Assembly (NCBI GenBank): GCA_950295325.1
Contig: OX485806.1
Coordinates: 39,122,001 to 39,186,000, forward strand
Length of the DNA: 64,000 nucleotides
Reading direction: 5' to 3'
DNA from: Polytrichum commune
Taxonomy: Eukaryota; Streptophyta; Polytrichopsida; Polytrichales; Polytrichaceae
The number at the start of each line of letters is the position of its first letter. The first letter of the stretch is position 1. The notes beneath the pieces are model-generated. The model did not search any database and had not been told where the DNA came from. It saw only the letters and a list, made by a program, of their open reading frames with translations. This document shows positions 1-10,689 of this stretch, piece after piece. Position numbers and translations under genes: made by a program.

Positions 1-404
1 CGCCGCGTCCTGAATCAGAATCTTGTTGCGTACAGAAAGTCCCGATTCCAACTCTCCGCAGCATCCTCAGCCAAACCTCACACCTTCAGTCACCAACTTT
101 AGGGTTGCAGAGCACCGTTCAAGACACCACATTGACACAATCTCTTACAGTTTCAAGTCGACGATACAAACGCCTATGATGTATACAAACCCTGCACCTG
201 TACGATCACATATATGCTGCCTGCTAAGTTAGCACTCAGATCGATCCCTTCACTTCCACTGCCGACAACTGGACCCTGGGGCCAGAAGCAAGCAAACTTG
301 GTTACACACAACGATATGCAGACCACTTTGTCGAACTAGCCTGGTAAGATCGGCGCAAGTGACCTTCTCAGAATCTCATCACTTGTGTTGTTCTTCTCTT
401 CCAG

Positions 405-438
405 ATGAGCCAGGCAAGTAATCAGGACTCTGTAACTG
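405..438 (+). other. Possible relic micro-exon in copy A
   Basis: A 34-nt stretch starting ATGAGCCAGG is preceded by a pyrimidine-rich acceptor (ttcttctcttccag) and followed by a consensus donor (GTAAGT at 439). Another donor (GTAAGA at 344) lies upstream, so 344-404 would be a 61-bp intron. Copy B keeps the upstream donor near 7080 but has an altered version of the rest. This looks like the 5' end of a plus-strand gene once carried by the duplicated unit. No downstream exon is recognised, so it is probably a relic. Confidence 0.25.
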
Positions 439-554
439 GTAAGTTGCAACACATTCTAGGAGTCGGAGACGGATACTATCTTCAGAATACCTAGATTAGT
501 AAAATGATGATGATGATGTGTAACTAATGAGCGAGATCTGAGGAATGGTTAATA

Positions 555-781
555 CAATGAACGGGGAGAGCCGACTGCTATTTACAGACAAACCGGTGGA
601 CTTTGAGAAATAACCGGTTGAAGTTCAAGACTTCAGGAAAACTATCTATCATTTTAGAGTAAATCTGTAGATTGTACCTGAATCAATGAATTAAAAACCG
701 GAAGATTTCAACATGGTACCAGTTGGACTTGGAATCACTAGGATCTTGACCGATTATGCCCCAAATTCTTCCGGGATACTG
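555..781 (+). mobile_element. hAT-type MITE, 227 bp, copy 1
   Basis: It starts CAATGAACGGGGAG and ends with a diverged inverted end (CTTCCGGGATACTG). It is exactly 227 bp, like the copies at 1753 and 41348. The flanks ggttaata and cgttcata are a worn 8-bp target duplication; the paralogous insertion in copy B has ggtcaata and ggttaata, which confirms the site. It contains the family's internal aaccggttga motifs. It has no coding capacity. It predates the A/B duplication because both copies share it. Confidence 0.85.
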
Positions 782-1071
782 CGTTCATAGTCGGTAGGTA
801 GGCAGGCAATAGGCATCTTGAGTGGGAAAGTCAAGCCTGAGGGCCACCACCTGATTTTCTAGTTTAGGATCTACCGATTCTTCCTTGATAAATCCTTCAG
901 AATTGAGGTGTACCGATCTCCCTCCCTGGCACTTTCCTCAGTGTGGCAGGAGACAAAGTCCACGTATTAACCGACTGTGACTGAACGACCGGAGAGAACC
1001 GAACGCTAGGCTACTCTAGTTACAGAGTAGGATGGACCAGTTGCGTTTGAGACATACACTCTAACCTCCCT

Positions 1072-1109
1072 AATATCACGCCTGTGGCAACTAAAGTGCA
1101 TGTGATATT
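1072..1109. repeat. AATATCACG/CGTGATATT inverted-repeat motif (1 of 5)
   Basis: A 9-bp inverted repeat, AATATCACG and its complement, with a 20-nt conserved spacer containing GGCAACTAAAGTGCA. In this copy the right arm starts T instead of C. The same 38-bp block occurs at 2217-2254, 8422-8459, 10337-10374 and, more worn, at 29003-29040. It recurs twice in each duplicate, which suggests it marks ends or a protein-binding site of an old repeat. Confidence 0.7.
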
Positions 1110-1752
1110 AACCTCTAGTTTTCCACCGCCCAGTTTCCCTCACATTTGCCCAGAAAATGTGATCTCAATTTCAACGACCGTAGCTGAAGAACTAAAGTTT
1201 TTTTTGACAAATTCAACCATGTGGATGTTTGAGGGTTGGAGGTGTACTCACACTCCAAATTTTAACGTTGAAGTTTTGTTATGTAGGAGATTATAATGAG
1301 AATGTCAGTATTGGTCATGAAGGGAAAAAATTTAGAAATTAAACTAGGGTTGGTCTTTTTTTATCAAACCTCCACTCAAATTGTTTCCAAATGACGAAAT
1401 GTTATCCTTATTCAAAAGAGGGGCAATATACCTACTCAAATCAGCTCACAAATATTCAAACCATGATTTTGTAGTTCTTGGGGAAGCTTTGCAATTTGAG
1501 GCCGTGGTGCCACAACTATGCACCTTCCACATGAATTTACACCCACCAACACATGTCCAACTGAAATTTCCAATAATAGATGTTTAGGATATGTTGTGTT
1601 TCAATGTTATGTAAATTTTCAAAATCAATTGGGAATCATTTGCACATAGCAATAATATAGCTAGATAGATAGACACACATACACTACTTGAAAAAACATG
1701 TGTAGCATATGTTGCCCGTAAATCACAAAGGTGACAAATACCAAGTTTGGTC

Positions 1753-1979
1753 CAATGATCGGGGAGAACCGGCAGTTACTTACAAATGAACCGGTTGAGT
1801 TTGAGAAATAACTGGTTGAAGTTCAAGAATGTAGGAATGTTACCGATCATTTTAGAGGAATTTAAAGAATATACCCCAATTTATAAAAGAAAAAACTGGA
1901 GGATGTGAACATGTAACCAGTTGGACTTGCAAACACTAGGATCTCAACCGATTATGCCCAAAAATCTCCTCGATCATTG
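1753..1979 (+). mobile_element. hAT-type MITE, 227 bp, copy 2 with perfect 8-bp TSD
   Basis: Terminal inverted repeats are CAATGATCGGGGAG and CTCCTCGATCATTG. The 8-bp duplication gtttggtc sits at 1745-1752 and 1980-1987. The matching site in copy B (about 10098-10112) reads aagtttggtccatgg with no insert, so it is the empty site. An 8-bp TSD and CA..TG ends place it in the hAT superfamily. It is non-coding and inserted after the A/B duplication. Confidence 0.93.
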
Positions 1980-2216
1980 GTTTGGTCCATGGACCGGTTC
2001 CATTATAAATTAATTAAGAGCACACTCCCATATTTGAATTATTTAAAAATAGAACAAATATATTGAATCAAAATTATCCACATGGCAAAATATAGCATAC
2101 TTGAATATGAGCAAGAGGAATAGTTGAAACAATCAAGAAAACACCTAAATTAGTGTGAAATGGATCAAAACGAACTTCTCATGACTAGATTATGGTCGCA
2201 TAGGACATGAGAAGTG

Positions 2217-2254
2217 AATATCACGCCTGCTGCAACTAAAGTACACGTGATATT
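2217..2254. repeat. AATATCACG/CGTGATATT inverted-repeat motif (2 of 5)
   Basis: Both 9-bp arms are perfect. The spacer differs from the 1072 copy at two or three positions. It lies about 1.1 kb from the first motif of copy A. Confidence 0.7.
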
Positions 2255-2639
2255 AAAGAGGTACGTAGTGTTAAGTTCATGTATGCGCAATAATAAAGAA
2301 TTAGTGCAACATGTAACATAATGGAATAATGCAAACTCAACATTTCAATAATGACAATAATTACAATAATTACAATGATGACAATGTGATGCATACAAGC
2401 ATGTGGTTTGAATTTGTTGGTGGATTACTTTAATGTCAAAACTCCATGATATATGGGATGGAAATGTGACAATAAGGAAATAAATTTAAATTGAGCACAT
2501 TCGATCCTTAGAGTTTTGGGATATAAACGAAAAAATGACATTAATGAGGGTGATAATATGGAGGTGTAGTGTTGTTTTTGGTTACAAACGAACCCATGGA
2601 AACAATCAGGGTACACTTAAAAGGTGACTTGTATATCAT

Positions 2640-4820
2640 CTAGGTGTCTGAGATAAGTTTTCTTAAAAAAATACAAGGTTAGTTCACTTCCTTTCAGATT
2701 AGAATTGATAATTGGGTTAGGGATAATGGATAAAAAAATATTTAAAAACCTCTTTACATCAGTACATGCAATTATGATAGTCATTCATTTCACTCTAAAC
2801 TCCCAAGCAATAGTTTGATAGTGGATTCATATTAATGGGATCAAGTGTGGTGTGCAAGCATAGGCATAGCCATAGTCAATGGTCTTGCGTGAATAATTCA
2901 TTTTTGTCTCGTTACCAAAGCCATGGGCACTTGGTGTTGTCAATGATCTTATATTAATTAATTATTTTTTGAATATTTTGAAATGTCCATACAGTCATCC
3001 TCTCAGGATCTTCAGTCTCCTTCAATTTAAGTGCATTTTAGTTATGATGTCTGAGAATGGTCTCTTACATGGCTTTGATAAAATTAATTATGTTTTTTTT
3101 ATTATGACAATAGGTCACAATCATTTATGCGCGTCAACATATCCTCAACCAACTCATAAACGTATCTTATTTTGTTAAACATCATAATGACACACTTGTA
3201 GTTCTTAAAACAAGGAATTAACCGGTTACTTCTAGATTTCATTTTCTATTAGGCGGAAATTGAAGGCGGTTTCAAAAAAAATATAATCTATAGGTCCAAG
3301 CTATTGCAATTAGGATGACATTTCTTCATCATTTGGTAGTTTAATATATATTGATTATGTTTCAATAGATATGTAAACCAAAAGAAGAGATTCGTTAAAT
3401 TTGCTTTTTTATAAAGCAACTTTAAATGATGCGCTTGTACATATGAAGGATTAAATTGATTCATTTATCAATAAACCAAGTAATAGTGATTAATAAATAA
3501 TAAATAATAAATAATTAGTCCAATTGAAAAAATAAATTTAAATTTTAGCTAAATAAATAAAAATTTATAATGATAAAGGTCATTTTAGGATTTTTATAGG
3601 ATTGACTAAATTAAAGTGAAACTTCAAATAGTTGTGAAAGATGAAAATATAAAATATTTCTAAGACTCGAAGCGATTTTACGTCAAATTGATCAAACAAG
3701 TGGAGTGAATGACATAGTTGGTTTCCTCAATAATGCTAAATCTATTTTGGCAGGTTTTTTTTGTGATTACTAAGTCAAAAATAAATAAAATACTTAGATG
3801 AAAAAAATCGATGGTCACCAAGTTTTTGGAACCGAAATCTCCTGCAAAATGAAATGTGATGAAACAAAAGTAATTGAAAAGATTGAGCCCTCTCCTGCCG
3901 TGTAAAACAACTATATTTTACGAGTGTAAATTTTTTATTGGATCATCTCTCATATTTACTTATTTCACTCGTCTTTTCAAATTCTAGGAATTATTGAATT
4001 TCTAATTTGTTTCTTCAACTCCAACCATTTCCGACTTCAATCAACTTCACTTTTGAATGGAAAATCTGTTACTTATTATATTGGTCGTTTCGAATGATCG
4101 TATTTGTTAAGAGAGCATGAGGTTGTTCTCATTGTTTAATAAAATGGTTTTTTATAGTTTATTAAATTAATATTTTTATGTAAAGGTTGTAGTCTACTAT
4201 TTTTTCTTTGGTGATGAAGTATAATTATTTTTTATAAAATATGTCATTAATTTGTGATGATAATCCAAAAATGACAGCAAATTTCAAAAACATACTGCAT
4301 CTTGTTTCCAAGTTCAATTCTAATATTTCTTATATACCGAGATAAAATTGAAGTTTTATTTGAAAAAAACAGTAGTGTATGAGAAATCGATAACTTTTTG
4401 TAAAAGTTATAGACAAATCCATGAGACATTTTTATTTTGGTACTTATGATTTTATAACTTCTCCGGGGCTTGCTAAATTTTCCATTTACTACGAATTTCA
4501 TATTCGTAAGAAGATATTAAATTTATCTTTCTAGTCTACTTTTTTTTAATTCTAAAAATCAGAAAAACAATTATAAGCATTTCTGTGGTGCAGCTAATAA
4601 AATCTTCTCATCTTCATTTTTCTTTAAATATATATATGAAATTTAAAATATCATATTACTTTTAACATCATCTTGCATTCAATTTCATTAGAGAAAATTA
4701 CATGAAATGATCTAAGTTGTTTGTCCAACGGTAATTAAGCTTGTGTTGGGCTAATTAGACGTTTATGGGGACTAACTAGAACATTTTTACTCACAAACAC
4801 TTCCGAGTCTTAAAATTACC
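2640..4820. other. AT-rich spacer without recognisable genes
   Basis: Very AT-rich sequence with only short, unconvincing ORFs. There is an (ATAA)n-like run at about 3490-3520. No similarity to the other repeats of the window was noticed. Confidence 0.6.
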
Positions 4821-4822
4821 AC

Positions 4823-4885
4823 TGGGTCGACATCCTCTGCATTATTCAGGATGATGAAGACGACCAACAACACGAAATCCGCACG
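4823..4885 (+). pseudogene. Fragment of HET-domain gene
   Basis: About 62 bp align with the HET gene at 19914-19975 with roughly nine mismatches and no gap. The plus-strand reading is W-V-D-I-L-C-I-I-Q-D-D-E-D-D-Q, the core HET motif, against WVDALCIIQDDEDDQ in the intact gene. Similarity stops sharply on both sides. It lies antisense to, and overlapping, the last codons of the Hsp70 ORF. It is an isolated scrap from a duplication or filler-DNA event and cannot be functional as a HET protein. Confidence 0.85.
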
Positions 4886-6402
4886 TTAATACTAAACTTG
4901 TTATTGCATTTAGGAACACCATCTACCCACTCTTTGAACTCGGGTTTATCATTGTCCTCCTCGAAGGGCCTAACACAAGGGAACCCATAAGTTTTCCTTG
5001 CAATTCTGGAAACAATGACATGAGGATCAAGTGCAAGGTCAAGTGCCAGGGCAACTGCACCCTGGCAAACTGCACTGCTAGGGTTACAAGGGCTGATGAT
5101 ATCGGAGACTCTGCCGGCGAACCTCTTTTTGATGCTGTCCATGAGATAATGGGAACCGGCAAACCCACCCACCACCACCACCATAACTTTCACTTTATCC
5201 TTCAACCTGACAAGCTGCTCATTGATAAGCTGCAGGTTCAGTTCAACCACAGGATCAAAAATCCTCTGCATATCTGCATAGGAAACCTCGAGATCATCAT
5301 AATTCTCCCTAAGTGGCCCACCCTTTTCCGTGTCGTATTTCTCCCAATCGGAGATCAGTCTGTGGGGGAGGTTGATGTCCATGGATTCATCCTCCGTGAA
5401 TGGGTGGCCAAAGCTCGGTTTCATCTCCTCCCAACTCTTGATTAGATTGGTGTAGACACCGGGGTTTTGCTTCATGCACTCCTTCAAGCAGGGTCCAATT
5501 GTTTCATGAAGGAAATCTACAAACCTAGCATCCACGTATGTGCCGCCACATAATGCTCCGGAGCTCTTTGTGATCTCTTTCACCCTGTAGCATTCCCCTG
5601 AGCTGATGACCTCTTGCACCACAATGTCGGCAGTTCCACCGCCGATGTCTGCCACCAGAAGCTTATCCCCGGCTCGGAGGTGGGTTTCGTTCATGGTTTT
5701 GTGGCAATGGAAAGAGGCAGCTTCTGGCTCCAGAACAATTACAAGTGGATGTGGACTGCCATCCACTCCGTCCACCAGCCCCGCGGCCACCATGAAGCTC
5801 TTCATTTTCTGCTTTGCCGAGTTATCCCAGATGGACGGCACCGTCACGCACCACTGGATGGCCTGCTTCGTCAACTGCTCTCCGTAATTCTGCTGCAGGG
5901 TTTTCAGAATCAATTTCCCCATCTCCCGTAGGTAATCCGTGATGACTTGCTCCACTTTCAAACCTTCCGGGAGGGCTGTGGCAGACAATTTCCCGGATTT
6001 GGGTGGCGCCAGATGCAACTTCACCCGGGTGACGTAATGCCCCAGAGTGGGTTTGATCGGGTCCTCCAAGCCCGCACGCGCCGCCGGCTTCTTGCTATTA
6101 ATTCGGTACCTGCGGACGGCTTGGAAATCCCTCTCAAACTCAGCACGAGCAGGGTACCCCCAAGACTTGAACGCCCAGGTCTTGGTCCCGGCACCGCCCT
6201 GCTCCTTGTAGTAACTGCTTGTGAGGGTTTTGCAATAGGGTTTCTCCCCTCCCCTCATATCATAATTGTGGTATGTGAATATGTCGTCGCGCTTCGTGAC
6301 ATGCGCATAGGCGAATCCAGAGAATGTGGTGCCGAAATCCAGACCGACCATTACTCTCGGCTCCGAAAGCACATCCGTCACATGGTGTCTCGACGAGCCC
6401 AT
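4846..6402 (-). CDS. HSPA12-like Hsp70-family ATPase, C-terminus replaced
   Basis: A single exon encodes 518 residues from the first ATG, at 6402. The reading frame is open further upstream but has no ATG there. The actin-like ATPase fold is clear: phosphate-1 loop GLDFGTTFSG (residues 20-29), phosphate-2 loop LLVADIGGGTAD, and adenosine motif VVVVGGFAGS. This arrangement fits the HSPA12 branch rather than canonical DnaK/Hsp70, because no substrate-binding domain follows. HSPA12-like proteins are common in fungi and animals; the role in plants is not established. The protein ends soon after the ATPase domain. Its last ~13 codons are read antisense through a HET-gene fragment (4823-4885), giving a serine run that is not family sequence, so some tens of residues usual at the family C-terminus appear lost. 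It may be a decaying copy, or another exon may exist downstream. The ATPase core itself has no internal stop. Confidence 0.82.
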   Translation of the reverse strand: MGSSRHHVTDVLSEPRVMVGLDFGTTFSGFAYAHVTKRDDIFTYHNYDMRGGEKPYCKTLTSSYYKEQGGAGTKTWAFKSWGYPARAEFERDFQAVRRYRINSKKPAARAGLEDPIKPTLGHYVTRVKLHLAPPKSGKLSATALPEGLKVEQVITDYLREMGKLILKTLQQNYGEQLTKQAIQWCVTVPSIWDNSAKQKMKSFMVAAGLVDGVDGSPHPLVIVLEPEAASFHCHKTMNETHLRAGDKLLVADIGGGTADIVVQEVISSGECYRVKEITKSSGALCGGTYVDARFVDFLHETIGPCLKECMKQNPGVYTNLIKSWEEMKPSFGHPFTEDESMDINLPHRLISDWEKYDTEKGGPLRENYDDLEVSYADMQRIFDPVVELNLQLINEQLVRLKDKVKVMVVVVGGFAGSHYLMDSIKKRFAGRVSDIISPCNPSSAVCQGAVALALDLALDPHVIVSRIARKTYGFPCVRPFEEDNDKPEFKEWVDGVPKCNNKFSINVRISCCWSSSSS

Positions 6403-6965
6403 ATCTCTTGGTGCATTCTGAAATCTTAGACTCCGTGATAAGAGAGCTGGGGCACGGATGAATCTCCTGGATTCGGAGTAGGAAGCAAATGCAATTGCAG
6501 CAATTTCAAACAACAAACCTACGCAAATAAAACCGAATGGTAATAAGTATTTTGAAGTATCTGCTGGATGAGAGCAAGATATGAAGAAGACCGAGATTGC
6601 AGTGGTCTTGATCGGAACCCTAGGTGTAGTTTTCGTGGTTTTTTTTGCCAATGAGTCTGTTCATCTTTGAATAGTCATGATCACATAGACAGTCCATGCC
6701 AGAATCGATTTGCCGAATAGCAGTCGACATGGACTGTAACTTTTCTAAGCGGTCCTACTCAAAGAAGCGGATAGCTCAAGTGGCTCACGATAGCACCTGC
6801 TTCCCAAGAAAGCCTAGAAAACTGATCGGAAAACATTCTTCCAAATCTTGTCTCCCCTACTACACCTCCAAACGCAAAGGGTAAGGCAAAAAGGTGTCCC
6901 CATGTTGTTCGCAGAAACTTGACATACCTTGCTCAACTCCTCAACCGACGACAAACCTTAGGTCG
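6403..6965 (-). promoter_or_regulatory. Upstream region of the Hsp70 gene
   Basis: This is the 5' flank of the minus-strand Hsp70 gene, bounded by the start of segmental copy B. It reads open in the Hsp70 frame up to about 6651, with a hydrophobic stretch, but contains no in-frame ATG, so it is more likely leader than coding. No clear TATA box or heat-shock element array could be assigned. Confidence 0.35.
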
Positions 6966-7319
6966 CCCGCCACGTCCTGAATCCGAATCTTGTTGCGTCC
7001 CGCAAGTCCCGATTCCAGCTCGCCGCAGCATCCTCAGCCAAACCTCACAACTTCAGACCATTTCATCGAACTGGCCTGGTAAGATCGGCGCAAGTGACCT
7101 TCTCAGAATCTTATCACTCTTGTTGTTCTTTTCTTTTAGAATGAGCCAGCTGGGGGCACCTCCCCATCCCCTCGCCAGGCAAGTAATCAGGACTCTGTAT
7201 CTTGTAAGTTGCAACACATTATAGGAGGCGGAGCCGCATACTATCTTCAAAACAGCTAGATTAGCAAAATGGCCATGATGGTGTGTAAGTAATGAGCGAC
7301 ATCCGAGGAATGGTCAATA

Positions 7320-7489
7320 CAATGAACGGGGAGAACCGACTGCTAGTTACAGATGAACCGATTTGAGTTTGAGAAATAGCTGGTTAGAGACTTGAAGTTT
7401 AAGACTTCAGGAAGATGACTCATCATTTTAGATGACTTGGAATCACTAGGATCTTGACCGATCATGCCGGAAATTCTCCCGGGATACCG
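7320..7489 (+). mobile_element. hAT-type MITE, internally deleted copy
   Basis: Same insertion as 555-781 in copy A, shortened to 170 bp by loss of about 57 internal bases. It starts CAATGAACGGGGAG and ends CTCCCGGGATACCG. The flanking 8-mers are ggtcaata and ggttaata (7490-7497). Confidence 0.85.
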
Positions 7490-7624
7490 GGTTAATAGTC
7501 GGTAAGCAGGCATTTGGCATCTTGTGTGGGAAAGTCAAGCCTGAGGGCCACCACCTGATTTTCTAGTTTAGGATCTACTGTTTCTTCCTTGATAAATGCT
7601 TCAGAATTGAGGTGTACCAATCTC

Positions 7625-8262
7625 CTATGTTCGGGGAAAACCGACGGCCCAATGGATTTCCCCTCATGGCCGGTTCAAATTTCCAACCATCGAATGACTG
7701 TAATTTCAATCCTCCGGCAATTAGCCGATGGATCATAAAATGTCCCGGAAATGTAGCCGATTCCTCTTGTGAGTTACTGGATTTCAGCCAGAAGCATCGA
7801 GAGCGCGATTTGTCTGGGGCATCTGATGATGCACTTGAGGAAGTACCCTCAACCTTAAACTTTTTGAATTATGCAACCTTTCCATGACCAAATCCAATTG
7901 CTTCTATGAAGAATTGGGGGACCCTTGGCCTTCAAGCGGTGAAGGCATTGCTAGGTTCAATTCCTGCCAAGGATATTAACTCTTCAAATTTAAAGTTTTG
8001 AACATGCCTTTCTTTTCACTTATTCAAGCTTTTGTACTAAAAAATAATTTCTAATAAGTTTTCATACATTTTTTAAACAATTAGTGCCGATATGAATTCC
8101 ATTTAATCGGATATTGGCCAATGAAAAAATGAAAATATAGGCAATTGGCCGATTGATTTTACAAAAGACCGGCTCTTGCCGATGTAAATTGGAAAAAATC
8201 TGACCCTTCGTAGCAACTACCGGCAATTAGCCACTAAGGCTTTAAAAACTTCCCGAACTCTG
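7625..8262 (+). mobile_element. Non-autonomous hAT-like element, 638 bp
   Basis: Present in copy B, absent from copy A, where the empty site reads gaggtgtaccgatctccc. The ends CTATGTTCGGGGAA and (complemented) CAGAGTTCGGGAAG are imperfect inverted repeats. The flanking 8-mers ccaatctc (7617-7624) and ccgatctc (8263-8270) are a target duplication with one change. Subterminal motifs such as CCGGCAATTAGCC and GGCAATTGGCCGATTG recur near both ends, as expected for transposase-binding sites. An open frame of about 87 codons at the left end has no recognised similarity. It could be captured gene sequence. Confidence 0.75.
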
Positions 8263-8421
8263 CCGATCTCCCTCCCTTGCACTTTCCTCAGTGTGGCAGA
8301 GGACAAAGTCCATGTATTCACCCACTGTGACTCAATGACCGGAGAGAACCGAATGCTAGGCTACTCTAGTTACAGAGTAGGATGGACCAGTTGCCTTTGC
8401 GACATACACTCTAACCTCCCT

Positions 8422-8459
8422 AATATCACGCCTGTGGGAACTAAAGTGCACGTGATATC
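8422..8459. repeat. AATATCACG/CGTGATATT inverted-repeat motif (3 of 5)
   Basis: Counterpart of the 1072 motif in copy B. The right arm ends ATC rather than ATT. Confidence 0.65.
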
Positions 8460-9008
8460 AATCCCTAACTTCCCACGCCCAATTTCCCTCACATTTGCCT
8501 GGAAAATATGACTTCAATATCAACAACCGTAGCCGAAGAACTATAGTTTTTTTGACAAATCCAACCATGTGGATGTTCACAAGTTAGAGGTGCCTACCCA
8601 AAATCCGAATTTAAACATTGAAGTTTTGTTATGTAGAAGATTATAATAGGAATGTCAATAGTGGTCTTGAGGAGCAAAAGTTTTGAATTTAAACTAGGGT
8701 TGGTTTTTTTATCAAACCTCCACTCAAATCATCTCCAAATGACAAAATGTTGTCCTCATTTAAAAGAGGGATAGTATACCTACTCAAATCAACTCATAAT
8801 AAATCTTGAAACCATTATTTTGTGGTTTTTTTGGATGCTTGGAATTTGAGGCAGCAGTGCCACAACTACGCACCTTCCATGTGGATTTACACCCACAAAC
8901 ACATGTCCAACTAAAAAAATCCAACATTAAATGTTTAGGATATGTTGCGTTTCAATGTCATGCAAATTATCAAATCAATTGGGAATCATTTGCACATAGC
9001 AATAAAAT

Positions 9009-9023
<15 letters not shown>

Positions 9024-9041
<18 letters not shown>

Positions 9042-9996
9042 TTGGGCATTTCTTGAGAGAAGCTAAGCTTACTTTCAAGCATAGTTCTTTTTTCAAATAA
9101 CATCCTCTTAGCAAGAGGCCATACCATTCTTCCATATATCTATGTATCTATCAAAACCAAGGAGGGTGGGTGAGACCGTGGGATCATTCCCCCATCCCAT
9201 TGCAATACAAATGTTAAAACATAACACTTTTAGAGCTTCTTACAAAGATTTTTGTTACACATAAAACCTTGGAGTATTCCATAATACTAAGGTTTTCCAA
9301 TGTAAGCCCTATCAAAGTCTCCTTACAACTTAGCTCCAGTAAATCAAATGTAAACTTGTAACACCAATCATATGCTCAATAACTTGCAATGTAGAATAAA
9401 ATTGGTCATTGCATATGTTTTGAGTAACCTTCATCTATACACACTATTTTGCAATCCGATGGTATACAAAACCTAATGTAGCCGTCATATTTGTGAAGGG
9501 TCTGCCTCACTTGTGCCCATGCCACCAACCAAATCCACGGAGAGGGTTAGTAACGTACACGAGGTGAATTACAGCAGAACCCAATTGTTATCTATGTCAC
9601 ACAAACTTATACAGCATAATCATACATTTGGTATCCCCATCATACATAATACTCAGTACTTTCAATGAGTATTTTACCTGTTCTTTAGCCATTTGCTTCC
9701 TTTGAAGTTCAAAGCTTGAAGTCAGTCACTTCCACTTCCTACAAACTCACGTCACGTTTACCCTAATCCCAAAAGTTACTAAGTGTAAACTGCTAATGTT
9801 GTTTACACTTGGAAAGGAAGTACTGAGGATGGCTTCCTCTTATTATACGATTAGGTAAACTTTTATGACCGTAGATGCAAGTTCTGGATCTACGGCTGAG
9901 CCTTTTTTAACCTCCCTTTGCTGGACCCCTAGGGTGGAACCTTACATAGGGTCTTTATTCAAAGTGTTATAGTCTTTTAATGGCATGCCAAGAACT
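9024..9996. mobile_element. About 970-bp insertion flanked by TATA(GA)n repeats
   Basis: Copy A has only about 40 bp where copy B has about 1 kb. The extra DNA lies between two near-identical tatagagagag tracts (about 9022-9041 and 9992-10021), which may be target-site duplications enlarged by slippage. Ends are TTGGGCATTTC and GCATGCCAAG. No ORF or LTR hallmark (TG..CA) was found, so the class is unknown. Boundaries are approximate because of the microsatellites. Confidence 0.5.
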
Positions 9997-10336
9997 AAGT
10001 ATAGAGAGAGAGAGAGAGAGAGAATTTATTAAAAAAACTAACAAATAAAAACATGTCTAAGATATGTTGCCCCTAAACCACAAAGGTGACAAATGCCAAG
10101 TTTGGTCCATGGACCGGTTCTATTATGAACCAATTGAGAGCACAATCCTATGTTTGAATTAATTCAAAAATAGATAAATATATTGAATCAAAATTATCCA
10201 CATGGCAAAATATAGCACACTTGAACATGAACAAAAGGAGTAGTTGAAACAATCAAGAAACCATCTGAATTAGTGTCAAATGGGTCAAAACAAACTTCTC
10301 ATGACTAGATTATGGTCGCATAGGACATTAGAAGTT

Positions 10337-10374
10337 AATATCACGCATGTGGCAACTAAAGTGCACGTGATATT
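10337..10374. repeat. AATATCACG/CGTGATATT inverted-repeat motif (4 of 5)
   Basis: Both 9-bp arms are perfect. It is the counterpart of the 2217 motif in copy A. Confidence 0.7.
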
Positions 10375-10689
10375 AAAGAGGTATGTAGTGTTAAATTCAT
10401 GGATGCACGATATTAGAGAATTAATGCAACATGTAACATTATGGAATAATGCAAACTCTACATTTCAATAATGGCAATAATTACAATGATGACAATAGTT
10501 ACAATGATGACAATGTGATGCATGCAAGCGTGTGGTTTGAATTCTTTGGTGGATTACTTTAATGTCGAAACTCTGTGATATATGAAAGGGAAATGTGACA
10601 ACAAAGGTGGAGATTTAAATTGAGCAAATTTGTTCCCTAGTGTTTTGGGATATAAGAGAAGGAGTGACATTAATGAGGATGATGGACTG

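Larger units (their letters stand above)
1..2580. repeat. Segmental duplicate, copy A (matches copy B at 6966-10690)
   Basis: Long blocks match the segment at 6966-10690 in the same order: 1-90 with 6966-7055, 331-540 with 7065-7310, 790-950 with 7500-7620 plus 8263-8300, 950-1640 with 8300-9003, and 1700-2560 with 10060-10685. Copy A holds a 227-bp MITE (1753-1979) that copy B lacks, and about 220 bp (95-310) absent from B. Copy B holds two insertions absent from A. The window starts inside the homology, so the left limit is unknown. No intact gene is seen in it. Because copy B lies just upstream of the Hsp70 gene, a second Hsp70 copy may lie left of the window (inference). Confidence 0.8.

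Noticed and set aside
5020..5445. 141-codon ORF on the plus strand
   Set aside because: Antisense shadow of the Hsp70 ATPase coding region.
6403..6651. N-terminal extension of the Hsp70 ORF with a hydrophobic stretch
   Set aside because: The frame opens at a TTG and has no ATG before 6402; treated as leader.
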